A DNA stretch of 14,586 bases from Bacillota bacterium (GCA_021802375.1 JAKAAL010000023.1:1-14586), one strand, 5' to 3'. Positions 6,868-14,430 are shown, numbered from the stretch's first letter. Notes: a model not told the origin generated them from the letters alone. Program-made: numbers and translations.

Positions 6868-8010
6868 ATGGGAAAGACGCTAACGGAAATCGCCCAGCAG
6901 CTGAAAGACGTCAATAAGAAGGTGCAGCTAATCTACGCTTTTAATGGTACGGGGAAAACGCGTTTGTCCCGGGAGTTCAAGCAGCTATTTCCCCCAAAAG
7001 CTGATGAGAGTGAAGACGATGATGCATCTGGTGAGCCTACGCGCTCGCGCAACACAATCCTATATTACAACGCCTTCACCGAAGACTTGTTCTATTGGGA
7101 TAATGATTTGGAGCTGAATGCCGAGCCTAAGCTGAAAATCCAGTCCAATTCTTATACAAACTGGCTTGTGACACTGCTTCGTGACTTGGGCCAGGATGGG
7201 AATATTGTGCGGTATTTCCAGCGATATGCGAATGACAAGTTAACGCCTCGCTTCAGCGAAGATCTCACCGCAGTCACATTTTCTATGGAGCAAGGGAACA
7301 CCGAGCCTTCGGGCCAGATCAAGATCTCCAAAGGCGAAGAAAGCAATTTCATCTGGAGTGTTTTTTACGCCCTACTGGATCAGGTAGTGACAGTTCTCAA
7401 TGTCGTCGAGCCGGATGATCGAGAAACCAGCGAGTTTAATCAGCTGGAGTATGTGTTTATTGATGATCCTGTCAGTTCTCTGGATGAAAACCATTTGATC
7501 GCATTGGCAGTAGATTTAGCGAGTCTGATAAAATCCAGTGACTCTCTGAAATTTATCGTCACGACTCACAGTCCGCTGTTTTATAACGTGCTCTTCAATG
7601 AGCTGGAACTAAACAAAAAACACCACTCCTGCTATATGCTGGAGTGTTACGAAGATGACACATTTGCCCTCACGGGGAAGAAAGGAGACTCCAACACGAG
7701 TTTCTCCTATCACCTATATTTAAAGCAGACCATCGAGCAGGCAATTGCCGACAACAAAGTGGAAAAGTATCACTTTACCTTGCTACGCAATCTTTACGAA
7801 AAGACGGCCAACTTTCTCGGTTATCCAAGATGGTCGGAGTTATTGCCCGATGACAAACAGCTCTATCTGAGCCGCATTATCAATTTTACAAGCCATAGCA
7901 CGCTATCCAACGAAGCCGTTGCAGAGCCCACGCCAGAAGAGAAGACGACGGTCAAATTTTTGCTCGACCACCTGAAGAACCACTATGGCTACTGGAAGGA
8001 GAAGAAATAA
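6868..8010 (+). CDS. prrC: anticodon nuclease PrrC (tRNA-Lys ribonuclease toxin)
   Basis: A 380-residue homologue of E. coli PrrC, which cleaves tRNA-Lys at the anticodon wobble base when a phage peptide (T4 Stp) inhibits the linked type IC enzyme. The ABC-type NTPase part has Walker A AFNGTGKT (24-31), signature SKGEES (154-159), Walker B YVFIDD (195-200) with D-loop SSLDENH, and switch His TTHS (232-235). The nuclease part keeps D274 in KKGDSN, the proposed wobble-base contact (D287 in E. coli), and the triad R307, E311 (RNLYE) and H343 (FTSHS), matching R320/E324/H356 with a constant offset of 13. That offset reflects a shorter stretch between the N-terminal helix and Walker A. ATG 6868 is chosen over 6850 because it matches the family start MGKTL-EIAQQL and has AGGA 5 nt upstream. 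Its place between hsdS and hsdR is the classical prrA-B-C-D order. It looks intact. Confidence 0.95.
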   Translation: MGKTLTEIAQQLKDVNKKVQLIYAFNGTGKTRLSREFKQLFPPKADESEDDDASGEPTRSRNTILYYNAFTEDLFYWDNDLELNAEPKLKIQSNSYTNWLVTLLRDLGQDGNIVRYFQRYANDKLTPRFSEDLTAVTFSMEQGNTEPSGQIKISKGEESNFIWSVFYALLDQVVTVLNVVEPDDRETSEFNQLEYVFIDDPVSSLDENHLIALAVDLASLIKSSDSLKFIVTTHSPLFYNVLFNELELNKKHHSCYMLECYEDDTFALTGKKGDSNTSFSYHLYLKQTIEQAIADNKVEKYHFTLLRNLYEKTANFLGYPRWSELLPDDKQLYLSRIINFTSHSTLSNEAVAEPTPEEKTTVKFLLDHLKNHYGYWKEKK

Positions 8011-8011
8011 A

Positions 8012-11000
8012 ATGATTGACTACACCAAGCCCATCGCTGAATCCAAAAATTTCATCGTCCTCGATAAATACACTCCGGAGTTGAATGTTGCGGGAAGCTA
8101 CCAGAGCGAAGCAGATCTGGAACGGGAGTTTATCCAGGACTTGAAACATCAGGGCTATGAGTTTCTGTCTGCTCTGAACACGCCTGAAGCCTTGCTGGCC
8201 AATGTGCGTGTGCACCTGGAAGCGCTGAATCACGTGCAGTTCTCCGATGGCGAGTGGTTGCGCTTTGTCGAAACTTGGCTGGACAAGCCCAGCGAGGGGA
8301 TTGTCGAGAAAACCCGCAAGGTCCACGACGATTACATCCATGACTTTGTCTTTGATGATGGGCATATTCAGAACATCACCCTGCTGGACAAAAAAACCAT
8401 CGCCCGCAACACGGTGCAGGTCATCCGGCAATTCGAGCAAACCGGCACCCACGCCAACCGCTATGACGTGACAATTCTGGTGAATGGCCTGCCCTTGGTG
8501 CAGGTGGAGCTGAAGAGGCGCGGGGTCGCTATTCGAGAAGCCTTCCACCAGGTACACCGCTACAGTAAGGAAAGCTTCAACAGCGAGCACTCCCTGTTCA
8601 AGTACCTGCAACTGTTTGTCATCTCCAACGGCACCGACACCCGGTATTTCGCCAACACCACCCAGCGCAATAAGAACAGTTTCGACTTCACCATGAACTG
8701 GGCCCAGGCGAATAACAGTCCCATCAAAGACCTGAAGGACTTTACCGCCACCTTCTTCCAGAAGCACACCCTGCTCCAAGTGCTCCTGCACTATTCGGTA
8801 TTGGATGTTAGCAATACCTTACTGGTGATGCGCCCCTACCAGATTGCCGCCACGGAGCGTATCCTGTGGAAGATCCATAGCGCCTTTGCGGCCAAGAAAT
8901 GGAGTACGACGGAAGGCGGGGGGTATATCTGGCACACCACGGGATCCGGCAAGACTCTGACTAGCTTCAAGGCAGCGCGTTTGGCTACCGAGCTGGATTT
9001 CATCGACAAGGTATTTTTCGTGGTGGACCGCAAGGATCTGGACTACCAGACGATGAAGGAATACCAGCGCTTTTCGCCGGACAGCGTGAATGGCTCAGAC
9101 AGCACGGCGGGCCTCAAGCGCAACCTGGACAAGGACGACCATAAGATCATCGTCACCACCATCCAGAAGTTCAACAACCTCATGAAGAGCGAAGAGAGCC
9201 TGCCGATCTACGGCAAGCAGGTGGTGTTCATTTTTGATGAGTGCCACCGGAGCCAGTTCGGGGAAGCCCAGAAAAACCTGAAACGGCGGTTCAAGAAATT
9301 CTACCAGTTTGGCTTTACGGGCACGCCGATTTTTCCGCAGAATGCGCTGGGGGCCGAAACCACGGCCAGTGTCTTTGGTCGGGAATTGCATGCGTATGTG
9401 ATTACCGATGCCATTCGGGATGAGAAAGTGCTCAAGTTCAAGGTGGACTACAACGATGTGCGCCCGCAGTTCAAAGCCATAGAGAGGGAGCGGGACGAAA
9501 GGCAGCTCAGCGCGGCGGAAACCCAGCAGGCCTTGCTGCACCCTGATCGGATTCGGGAGATTACGCAGTACATTCTGAACAACTTCCGGCAGAAAACGTA
9601 TCGCCTGCAAGCGGGCAACAAAGGGTTTAATGCCCTGTTCGCCGTCAGCAGCGTGGATGCTGCTAAGCGGTATTACGAGTCATTCCGGGAGCTACAGAAA
9701 GGCCACGACAAGCCCTTGCGGGTGGCGACCATCTTCTCGTTTACGGCCAACGAAGAGCAGGATGCGGTGGGCAACATCCCGGACGAGAGTTTTAATGTCT
9801 CCGCCATGAATAGCAGCGCCAAAGAGTTCCTGAGTGCGGCCATTGCCGACTATAACGTACTGTTCCAAACCAATTTCAGCATAGACAGCAACGGCTTCCA
9901 GAACTATTACCGCGATCTGGCCCGGCGCGTGAAGACGCAGGAAATTGATCTGCTGATCGTCGTGGGGATGTTTCTGACGGGCTTCGATGCACCGACGCTG
10001 AACACCCTGTTTGTCGATAAAAACCTGCGTTACCACGGGCTGATTCAAGCCTATTCGCGCACCAACCGGATTTTTGACGCCACCAAGACCTTCGGCAATA
10101 TCGTCACGTTCCGCGATTTGGAGCAGGCAACCATCGACGCCATCACCCTGTTTGGCGACAAGAACACCAAGAACGTGGTGCTGGAGAAGAGCTATAAGGA
10201 ATACATGGAAGGCTTCACGGATGTGATGACCGGTGAGGCGCGGCGCGGTTTTGTGGATGTGGTGCGGGAGCTGGGGGTGCGCTTTCCCGATCCTGCCGCC
10301 ATTGAAAAAGAAGCCGAGAAAAAGGCTTTTGTGGAGCTTTTTGGCGAGTATTTGCGCGTAGAAAATATCTTGCTGAACTATGATGAATTCGCTAGCCTGA
10401 AGGCCTGGCAAGGTGTAGATAAAAACGACCCGGTGGCGGTTGAGGCATTCAAGGCCGCACACTATTTGAGCGGTGAGGATCTGGCCGCATTGCAGACTAT
10501 CACGATCCCTGCTGAGCGAACGCTCCAAGATTACCGTTCCACCTACAACGATATTCGTGACTGGTTGCACAGAGAAAGGGCTTCCAAAGAAAAAGCGCAA
10601 TCCACCATCGATTGGGGAGATGTGGTTTTTGAGGTGGATCTGCTGAAATCACAGGAAATCAATCTGGACTATATCCTAGAACTGATTTTTGAGCACAACA
10701 AGCAAGGCCAAAGCAAATCCCACCTGGTGGAGGAAGTGCGCAGGGTGATTCGGGCAAGCCTCGGCAACCGTGCCAAAGAGAGTTTGCTGGTCAATTTCAT
10801 CAACCGAACCGACTTGGACCAGTTAAGAAACAAGGCCAGCGTGATTGACGCCTTCTTCACCTTTGCCCAAGCGGAGCAACGGCGCGAGGCCGAAGAGTTG
10901 ATTCGTGCCGAGAATCTGAATGAAGAGGCGGCCAGGCACTATATCACCGTCTCGCTGAAACGGGAGTTTGCCAGTGACAATGGCACAGAGCTTAATGCCG

Positions 11001-11113
11001 TTCTGCCCAAGATGAGTCCACTGAATCCGCAATACCTAGCCAAGAAGCAAAGTGTTTTCCGGAAAATCGCGGCTTTTGTGGAGAAGTTCAAAGGCGTTGG
11101 CGGGCAGGTCTGA
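8012..11113 (+). CDS. hsdR: type IC restriction endonuclease/translocase subunit
   Basis: A 1033-residue motor and nuclease subunit, close in length to EcoR124I HsdR. The PD-(D/E)xK nuclease sits at D152 ([11 protein letters not shown]) with E166 and K168 (VQVELKRRG). The SF2 helicase motor follows: Walker A HTTGSGKT (308-315), DEAD-type box FDECHRSQ (408-415), motif III FTGTP (435-439), and late motifs [11 protein letters not shown] and QAYSRTNR. The C-terminal helical part ([18 protein letters not shown] and after) docks on the methylase. HsdR pulls DNA with ATP and cuts far from the unmethylated target. ATG 8012 is chosen: AAGGAG at 7996-8001 lies 10 nt upstream, and the start follows the prrC stop by one base. 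A farther ATG at 7985 inside prrC adds an unconserved extension. The gene is intact. No clear terminator follows it. Confidence 0.97.
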   Translation: MIDYTKPIAESKNFIVLDKYTPELNVAGSYQSEADLEREFIQDLKHQGYEFLSALNTPEALLANVRVHLEALNHVQFSDGEWLRFVETWLDKPSEGIVEKTRKVHDDYIHDFVFDDGHIQNITLLDKKTIARNTVQVIRQFEQTGTHANRYDVTILVNGLPLVQVELKRRGVAIREAFHQVHRYSKESFNSEHSLFKYLQLFVISNGTDTRYFANTTQRNKNSFDFTMNWAQANNSPIKDLKDFTATFFQKHTLLQVLLHYSVLDVSNTLLVMRPYQIAATERILWKIHSAFAAKKWSTTEGGGYIWHTTGSGKTLTSFKAARLATELDFIDKVFFVVDRKDLDYQTMKEYQRFSPDSVNGSDSTAGLKRNLDKDDHKIIVTTIQKFNNLMKSEESLPIYGKQVVFIFDECHRSQFGEAQKNLKRRFKKFYQFGFTGTPIFPQNALGAETTASVFGRELHAYVITDAIRDEKVLKFKVDYNDVRPQFKAIERERDERQLSAAETQQALLHPDRIREITQYILNNFRQKTYRLQAGNKGFNALFAVSSVDAAKRYYESFRELQKGHDKPLRVATIFSFTANEEQDAVGNIPDESFNVSAMNSSAKEFLSAAIADYNVLFQTNFSIDSNGFQNYYRDLARRVKTQEIDLLIVVGMFLTGFDAPTLNTLFVDKNLRYHGLIQAYSRTNRIFDATKTFGNIVTFRDLEQATIDAITLFGDKNTKNVVLEKSYKEYMEGFTDVMTGEARRGFVDVVRELGVRFPDPAAIEKEAEKKAFVELFGEYLRVENILLNYDEFASLKAWQGVDKNDPVAVEAFKAAHYLSGEDLAALQTITIPAERTLQDYRSTYNDIRDWLHRERASKEKAQSTIDWGDVVFEVDLLKSQEINLDYILELIFEHNKQGQSKSHLVEEVRRVIRASLGNRAKESLLVNFINRTDLDQLRNKASVIDAFFTFAQAEQRREAEELIRAENLNEEAARHYITVSLKREFASDNGTELNAVLPKMSPLNPQYLAKKQSVFRKIAAFVEKFKGVGGQV

Positions 11114-11258
11114 GCAGACCGCTTAGCTGACTGGGAATCTGGGCGGGCGGCTGAGGGCACCTCACAGAAGTTTAAGTTATCGTCAGGCAAGGAGAGGACG
11201 ATAAGCGCACGCTGAATCGATCCTTCCACGTCACCAAGGCGGTGCGTGCCGCCTATCT
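11114..11258. other. region between hsdR and the first Tn3-type end
   Basis: A perfect 8-bp stem TTATCGTC/GACGATAA with a 12-nt loop lies at 11177-11204; it lacks a T-tract, so it is not a standard terminator. A short plus-strand open frame (from about 11177) reads GEDDKRTLNRSFHVTKAVRA up to the terminal repeat at 11259 and may be the stub of a gene cut there. Nothing else is supported. Confidence 0.3.
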
Positions 11259-11473
11259 GGGGTTTGTGTAGCAACTGTACCGAAAACCGGAATAAGCTCG
11301 AAACCGTTGCTCCATAACGGTTTTAATGTGGGACGGGAAAGCTTGATGATGCGGATTCAGAGAGTTTTTCTCGCAAAAGATGCTCTCAACACGGATCAAC
11401 GACGGGATATGACCGTGTTTCCAAGAGAATCGCCTCTTATTCCTGTTTTTGGTTCCAATGATACACAGACCCC
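11259..11473. mobile_element. miniature element with Tn3-type 38-bp ends (TIME-like), copy 1
   Basis: 215 bp bounded by inverted 38-bp repeats (11259-11296 and 11473-11436) that agree at about 30 of 38 positions. Both start GGGGTyTGTGTA and end GGAATAAG, exactly the GGGG...TAAG frame of Tn3-family terminal repeats, with an internal run of A as in Tn3 itself. No protein is encoded between them. Non-autonomous elements of this design (Tn3-derived inverted-repeat miniature elements) are moved in trans by a Tn3 transposase. No 5-bp target duplication is seen (TATCT on the left, GGCAT on the right), so the flanks have been rearranged or the pairing is not original. Confidence 0.65.
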
Positions 11474-11523
11474 GGCATCAGTATGACTTTGCGAGGTGCT
11501 GCTTACAATGAGCCAGAATAATT

Positions 11524-11700
11524 TCAACGGATGGTAGAATTGTACAGTGGACCCATTTGTTGCGCTCGCATTCGAAAGTGGGGGACAAACCATTGAATCG
11601 AATGCACACTATCCTTCTTCGGCTGCGCGTCCTCATTGAACCAGCGCTCATAGGGGTACGACAACAATTCCATAAATATCGGCCCATAAGTGAATATGCC
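11524..11700 (-). pseudogene. 3' fragment of an unrecognised gene
   Basis: A minus-strand open frame of 58 codons, starting right at the solo Tn3-type end (11704) and stopping with TGA at 11526-11524. The residues look like true protein: GIFTYGPIFMELLSYPYERW, then FNEDAQPKKDSVHSIQWFVP and HFRMRAQQMGPLYNSTIR. No start codon context is visible, except an internal ATG at codon 10. It is probably the tail of a gene decapitated by the mobile end. I cannot assign a family. Confidence 0.3.
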
Positions 11701-11703
11701 CTA

Positions 11704-11741
11704 TGGGTTTGTGTAACATTGGAACCAAAAACCGGTGCGCT
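11704..11741 (+). repeat. solo Tn3-type terminal repeat
   Basis: GGGTTTGTGTAACATTGG, then an A-rich core and CCGG, is the same end as in the two miniature elements, in plus orientation, with only three leading G. No inverted partner is found within several hundred bases to its right, other than the one belonging to the element at 11989-12204. A hairpin GTCAGGC/GCCTGAC (11755-11782) follows. Confidence 0.6.
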
Positions 11742-11907
11742 TGAAAGCAATCGCGTCAGGCGCTTACCCGGACGGGCCTGACATCTGTCTTAGGAGCTAT
11801 GATATTTTTGTTCCCCCAATATAGCCAACTGTCGTGTACACTGTATTTGGTTAAACGTTGATTATGCTATCGGGCCCAGATCCCGTTAACAAAGGATGGG
11901 TGACACC
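11742..11907. other. short non-coding stretch
   Basis: Apart from the hairpin GTCAGGC/GCCTGAC at 11755-11782, I see no gene here. It probably contains the promoter of the truncated gene that starts at 11908. Confidence 0.3.
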
Positions 11908-12024
11908 ATGGCCATTAATCTAAACATAAAGCCGCTTACGCGTAATTTAGCGACGGATTATTTGCGCTTTTTCGATCGGGATGCATTTGGGGTATCTGTA
12001 GCATTGGAACGAAAAGTGCAATAG
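11908..12024 (+). pseudogene. 5' stub of a gene, possibly a GNAT acetyltransferase, cut by a miniature element
   Basis: ATG 11908 follows AAAGGATGGG and opens 27 native codons ending DYLRFFDRDAF. At 11989, exactly after the Phe codon, the Tn3-type end begins; the frame then runs 11 codons inside the repeat (GVSVALERKVQ) to a TAG. The pattern (I-PLT-L--DYL-FFD--AF) resembles the N-terminus of a group of GNAT acetyltransferases. If the element is removed together with one copy of CATTT, the frame stays open for about 40 more codons past 12208, but that continuation does not look like GNAT, so the identity is tentative. Confidence 0.45.
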
Positions 12025-12204
12025 AGCTTGAAAGCCTTACACAGTGCGGCGTTCTTCAAAATGTCATCTCAGTCGTCAGGCGACTATTTTCGGGCAACAG
12101 CGCTCCCATTGGGAGTGGAAGGGCTGTTTTCTGAGAGATTGAGGTGGTTTTAGACCGATGTTTAGTGGCTATTGCAGTTTTCGTTCCAATGCTACACAAA
12201 CCCC
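11989..12204. mobile_element. miniature element with Tn3-type 38-bp ends (TIME-like), copy 2
   Basis: 216 bp bounded by inverted ends (11989-12026 and 12204-12167) that agree at about 33 of 38 positions, with core TAGCATTGGAACGAAAA, strikingly close to the Tn3 terminal repeat core. The interior is non-coding and unlike that of the first element, although the length is nearly the same. Flanks read CATTT on the left and CATTT on the right if the outermost C of the right end (12204) is counted as flank, which would be a standard 5-bp Tn3-family target duplication. Its insertion broke the gene starting at 11908. Confidence 0.7.
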
Positions 12205-12379
12205 ATTTTCCGTAAAAGGCAGAGAAAATCAAACTCGTCCGGACGCCCGTTTGCGGAGCGATCCGATCTGCGATCCGGAAATGCAGGGCGCGCCCTTCTG
12301 TGCTGCCTTGCGGAGGCCGTCTTGGTTTTAGGCTAGCGACCTTGACCGGGTGCTAGAATGGCAGGCCCGACGCGGATAG

Positions 12380-12544
12380 GCTCTCGCTGTGCTGTGCTTC
12401 CCTGCGTCGGCCACCCAGGCCTCAGCACCCGACGTCAAGGGCAGCGATGGCAATGGGGATCGTGTGCAGGAGAACACCCAGATTAAAGAGGCCGCGGTTT
12501 GGGCGGCCGGTTTAAGCAAGGCCCGCAAAAGGGCGTATCGATAA
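12380..12544 (+). CDS. possible short ORF or gene remnant, unknown
   Basis: An open frame of 54 codons with plausible codon use (ALAVLCFPASATQASAPDVK at the start, then IKEAAVWAAGLSKARKRAYR before TAA). A GTG at 12389 could start it, but no ribosome site is seen. The first part resembles a signal peptide with an AxA-like cleavage motif. It ends at the edge of the origin region. It may equally be chance. Confidence 0.2.
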   Translation, partial: ALAVLCFPASATQASAPDVKGSDGNGDRVQENTQIKEAAVWAAGLSKARKRAYR

Positions 12545-12578
12545 AACGACAGAATATTCTATTATCGACAAAATCCAC
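12537..12578. repeat. nested inverted repeats at the origin edge
   Basis: TCGATAA (12537-12543) and TTATCGA (12572-12578) form an inverted pair around a perfect 10-bp palindrome AGAATATTCT (12551-12560). The segment is A/T rich compared with its surroundings, as a melting region or protein-binding site of an origin would be. Confidence 0.45.
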
Positions 12579-12594
12579 AGAAAACGCGCGCTTA

Positions 12595-12635
12595 CTACAG
12601 GAGATCTTTTAAGATCTACAGGATTAACTACAGGA
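12595..12635 (+). repeat. three CTACAGGA direct repeats in the origin region
   Basis: CTACAGGA occurs at 12595, 12616 and 12628, the first two separated by the inverted pair AGATCTT/AAGATCT. The spacing of 21 and 12 bp keeps them near one helical face. Their role (second initiator site or melting region) is unknown. Confidence 0.5.
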
Positions 12636-12678
12636 GGGAACCGGAAATCGTGAGGGGGCAATGGTTTGCAGGGCGGGC

Positions 12679-12832
12679 GGTCAACCAATGACCCGCAAAA
12701 GGTCAACCAATGACCCGCAAAAAGTCTCCTAAAAATGGGTTTGCGGTCAACCAATGACCCGTGGATAACTTCCTTGTCCCCGGTCAGTTGGGGATGTTTT
12801 GGACAATCTCGGTCAACCAATGACCCGCAAGA
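12679..12832. repeat. replication iterons, four copies of a 22-bp unit
   Basis: The core GGTCAACCAATGACCC followed by GCAA is found at 12679, 12701, 12745 and 12811. Offsets are 22, 44 and 66 bp, all multiples of 22, so all copies face the same side of the helix; the first two are in tandem. Each core is itself a dyad (GGTCA/TGACC). The third copy runs straight into a DnaA-box-like site. Iterons are where RepA binds to open the origin and to limit copy number. Here they lie downstream of repA rather than upstream. Confidence 0.85.
12760..12768 (-). promoter_or_regulatory. DnaA box
   Basis: TTATCCACG on the minus strand matches the DnaA box TTATNCACA at 8 of 9 positions and directly abuts the third iteron, as is common in iteron origins. 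Confidence 0.6.
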
Positions 12833-12852
12833 AAAAAGGCCCTGACGGGCCT
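12832..12852 (-). terminator. rho-independent terminator of repA
   Basis: On the minus strand AGGCCC-GTCA-GGGCCT is followed by six T. It overlaps the repA stop codon (12854-12852), ends repA transcription before the iterons and keeps the origin free of repA read-through. Confidence 0.85.
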
Positions 12853-13781
12853 CAATCAAGTCGCCGGTGAATTGCCAAGCGACTAGGGACCAGAGTTAGC
12901 CCTTGCTGGTCCGCTGTCACCTTCGCCTCAGGATACAGCTGCAATACTTCCTGTAATTGTTCTTGGAAGTCTTTTTTGAACATGTAGCGGCCACCCTTAG
13001 TATCTGCATAATTACTGCCAAACTGAAGGCGTAAGAGATCCCACGGGATGATAGTCGGCTTCTTGAGATAACTCAACCGATGTACCAACCAGCTATAGAT
13101 GTCGAGGGCCAGCGCCGAGCCTTTTAGTGCCTTAATCGCACGGAGATCGAGGGGAACCGCTCCGTCGGTAATCACCTGAAAAAACTCGTGACTCAGCACG
13201 ATGCGGGAGGAGTCTGCGGCGGTTTCCATGATCGGTTCCCACCACATACGTAGTTCACTAGACAACCGGAATCCCATGTCATGCACCTGTCGGGAATCGT
13301 CTGTCAGACTCGTGCTTACCGTCGTCGCGAAGAGGCGACGCGTTTGCTCTTTGAATCGGCGGATCTCCCGTCCATTGGCATGCGGCGCGATGCCGAGGTT
13401 CGCCATAAAGCGCGTGAGACTCTGGTGGATGTCGAGGACCCGGCTTTGCGTCCGGACGGCTTCCGTGGTGGCCCACGTCAAAATCAGACGGGGATAGGCT
13501 CCATAGGGCAGGCCAATCGCACTGGGAGCCATGAGGGTCAGGGTGATCCCCCCGTTACGGCGGGTCCACTCATTGGTGGGCTGCTGTCGATAGGGCAAGC
13601 TGCATTACACCAGGAGGCGGGCCTGATAACCCAGCACGCCCGCCTCCTGGGCGGACTCCCGTTCCATCAGGAGCGCGGTGGCAAACCGCTTGCGGCGCGG
13701 AGCGGGCGCGGTGGCAATGAGGCCCAAGCTCGGATCACCGTCGATTAACCGCTGTAAAAAGTCGTCAGATTCATGGATCAT
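12852..13781 (-). pseudogene. repA: plasmid replication initiator RepA with an in-frame stop at codon 59
   Basis: The reading frame from ATG 13781 to TGA 12852 would encode 309 residues, normal for the RepA family (RepA_C type, as in IncW-like plasmids). It has a strong GGGAGG (13795-13790) 8 nt upstream. Codons 1-58 (ending VLGYQARLLV) and the part after (SLPYRQQPTNEWTRRNGG, then LPYGAYPRLILTWATTEAV, later IPWDLLRLQFG) together match the family's usual order, but codon 59 is TAA (13607-13605) where relatives have Gln in a LVQxxLP motif as I recall it. A C-to-T change of CAA explains it. TTG at 13598 could restart a 248-residue protein lacking the first conserved block. RepA would bind the iterons at 12679-12832. 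Since the plasmid must replicate, either the short form works, the stop is read through, or the base is a sequencing error. Confidence 0.85.
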
Positions 13782-14176
13782 GAAAAATTCCTCCCTTGTC
13801 GGGAGACCTCCGCCGTGTAGACGAAATTCCGGGGGCGTCGTGGAACCCCGGGGAATTTCGTGGAACGTCCCTCTTGAATACCCCCGTCTCCATCGGGTAC
13901 ACTAAGAGCTACGAGAGAGGCGCTGCTTCGAGGCGGGGGCCTCTCGTTTTTTATGCTTTCTTGTACTTTAGCAAATTTTTCCGGAATGGGACAGGCTTTT
14001 AGGCCATTAGAGTTCCGACCCAAAGGATCCCGTAAGGATTCTGCGGGGCCTTGCAGGGCCATGAAAAGTACTCCGCGAGTCCCATGAATCGCGGCCTGCT
14101 CCGGCTTCGCGTGCGCCTGATAAGCGTGAATCGCCCGGACCACATAATCCCGCATGGAAATGTCTTTTCGCCGCAC
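13778..14176 (-). CDS. leader ORF overlapping the repA start, unknown
   Basis: A minus-strand ORF of 132 residues from GTG 14176, or 125 from ATG 14155, whose TGA (13780-13778) overlaps the repA ATG as ATGA. No strong ribosome site precedes either start. The first 75 residues look like protein (MRDYVVRAIHAYQAHAKPEQ, then IHGTRGVLFMALQGPAESL); the rest is Pro/Arg/Gly rich and crosses two strong hairpins. Staying open through this structured leader and ending exactly at repA suggests translational coupling, as with the repY/repZ and tap/repA leader peptides of IncI and IncFII plasmids. No family is recognised, and the protein itself may have no function beyond coupling. Confidence 0.5.
   Translation of the reverse strand: MRRKDISMRDYVVRAIHAYQAHAKPEQAAIHGTRGVLFMALQGPAESLRDPLGRNSNGLKACPIPEKFAKVQESIKNERPPPRSSASLVALSVPDGDGGIQEGRSTKFPGVPRRPRNFVYTAEVSRQGRNFS
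13822..13860. promoter_or_regulatory. strong hairpin between the repA leader and the repA start
   Basis: CGAAATTCC and GGAATTTCG form a perfect 9-bp outer stem, with CCGGGG/CCCCC pairing inside. No T-tract follows on either strand, so it is not a terminator. It lies about 27 nt ahead of the repA ribosome site, and could be an RNA switch in the leader or an inverted-repeat operator for RepA. Confidence 0.55.
13874..13903 (+). promoter_or_regulatory. candidate promoter for an antisense RNA
   Basis: TTGAAT (13874-13879) and TACACT (13898-13903) are separated by 18 bp, each matching four of six consensus bases. It points away from repA and immediately precedes a terminator hairpin. Confidence 0.4.
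13910..13952 (+). ncRNA. candidate countertranscribed RNA of the repA leader
   Basis: Transcription from the promoter at 13874-13903 would start near 13910 and meet a rho-independent terminator (GAGAGGC 13915-13921 pairing with GCCTCTC 13939-13945, then six T at 13947-13952). The product would be about 43 nt, essentially one stem-loop, and exactly complementary to the repA leader. Antisense RNAs of IncFII and IncI plasmids act on leader-peptide translation in this manner, but they are usually 70-90 nt, so the start may lie further upstream. Confidence 0.35.
13911..13952 (+). terminator. rho-independent terminator on the plus strand
   Basis: A 7-bp stem GAGAGGC/GCCTCTC (up to ACGAG extended with a two-base bulge) is followed by G and six T. 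Confidence 0.7.
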
Positions 14177-14430
14177 ACTGAATCTTTAGCTGCTTAGCGA
14201 CACGGGCTCACTGGGAGATATTGAGACGTTCGTGGAAGGTTGGACGATGGCCGATGAGCTAGGAGGATTTGAAGACGTATTTGATGCCGGTGGCAAGTTC
14301 GATGGGCTTGAAGAGGTGGGTACACCACCTGCGGATCTCTTATCGCCAATGTATGAAATCCCCTGTAGGCTTGTCTACCACTTCATGCAACATCTCCCAA
14401 TCACTCCCCCTTGGTGCCCATTGCGCCTAG
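14177..14430. other. no supported gene
   Basis: A plus-strand frame from 14232 to 14447 is open, but its second half does not look like protein. A minus-strand frame has patches that look coding (THLFKPIELATGIKYVFKSS) but is broken by stops, so it may be a decayed gene. A short inverted repeat AGGTGG/CCACCT lies at 14314-14330. Nothing else is visible. Confidence 0.3.

Noticed and set aside
9692..10600. Long minus-strand ORF (302 codons) antisense to hsdR, and similar ones at 7952-8791 and 4065-4742
   Set aside because: They are mirror frames of strongly conserved hsd genes, without ribosome sites or recognisable domains.
11151..11170. GAGGGCACCTCA resembling the start of Tn21/Tn501 ends
   Set aside because: Only about ten bases match and the rest of the 38-bp repeat is absent.
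11546..11560. TGGACCCATTTGTTG resembling the IS end
   Set aside because: It falls inside a coding-like fragment, and there is no partner end.
12679..12832. Possible CRISPR array
   Set aside because: The 22-bp units are partly in tandem with gaps of one, two and three units, next to a DnaA box and repA; no cas genes are present. Iterons explain it.
12512..12859. Minus-strand ORF of 115 codons over the origin
   Set aside because: Its repeated GSLVDR and similar segments are just translated iterons; it has no ribosome site and overlaps the terminator.
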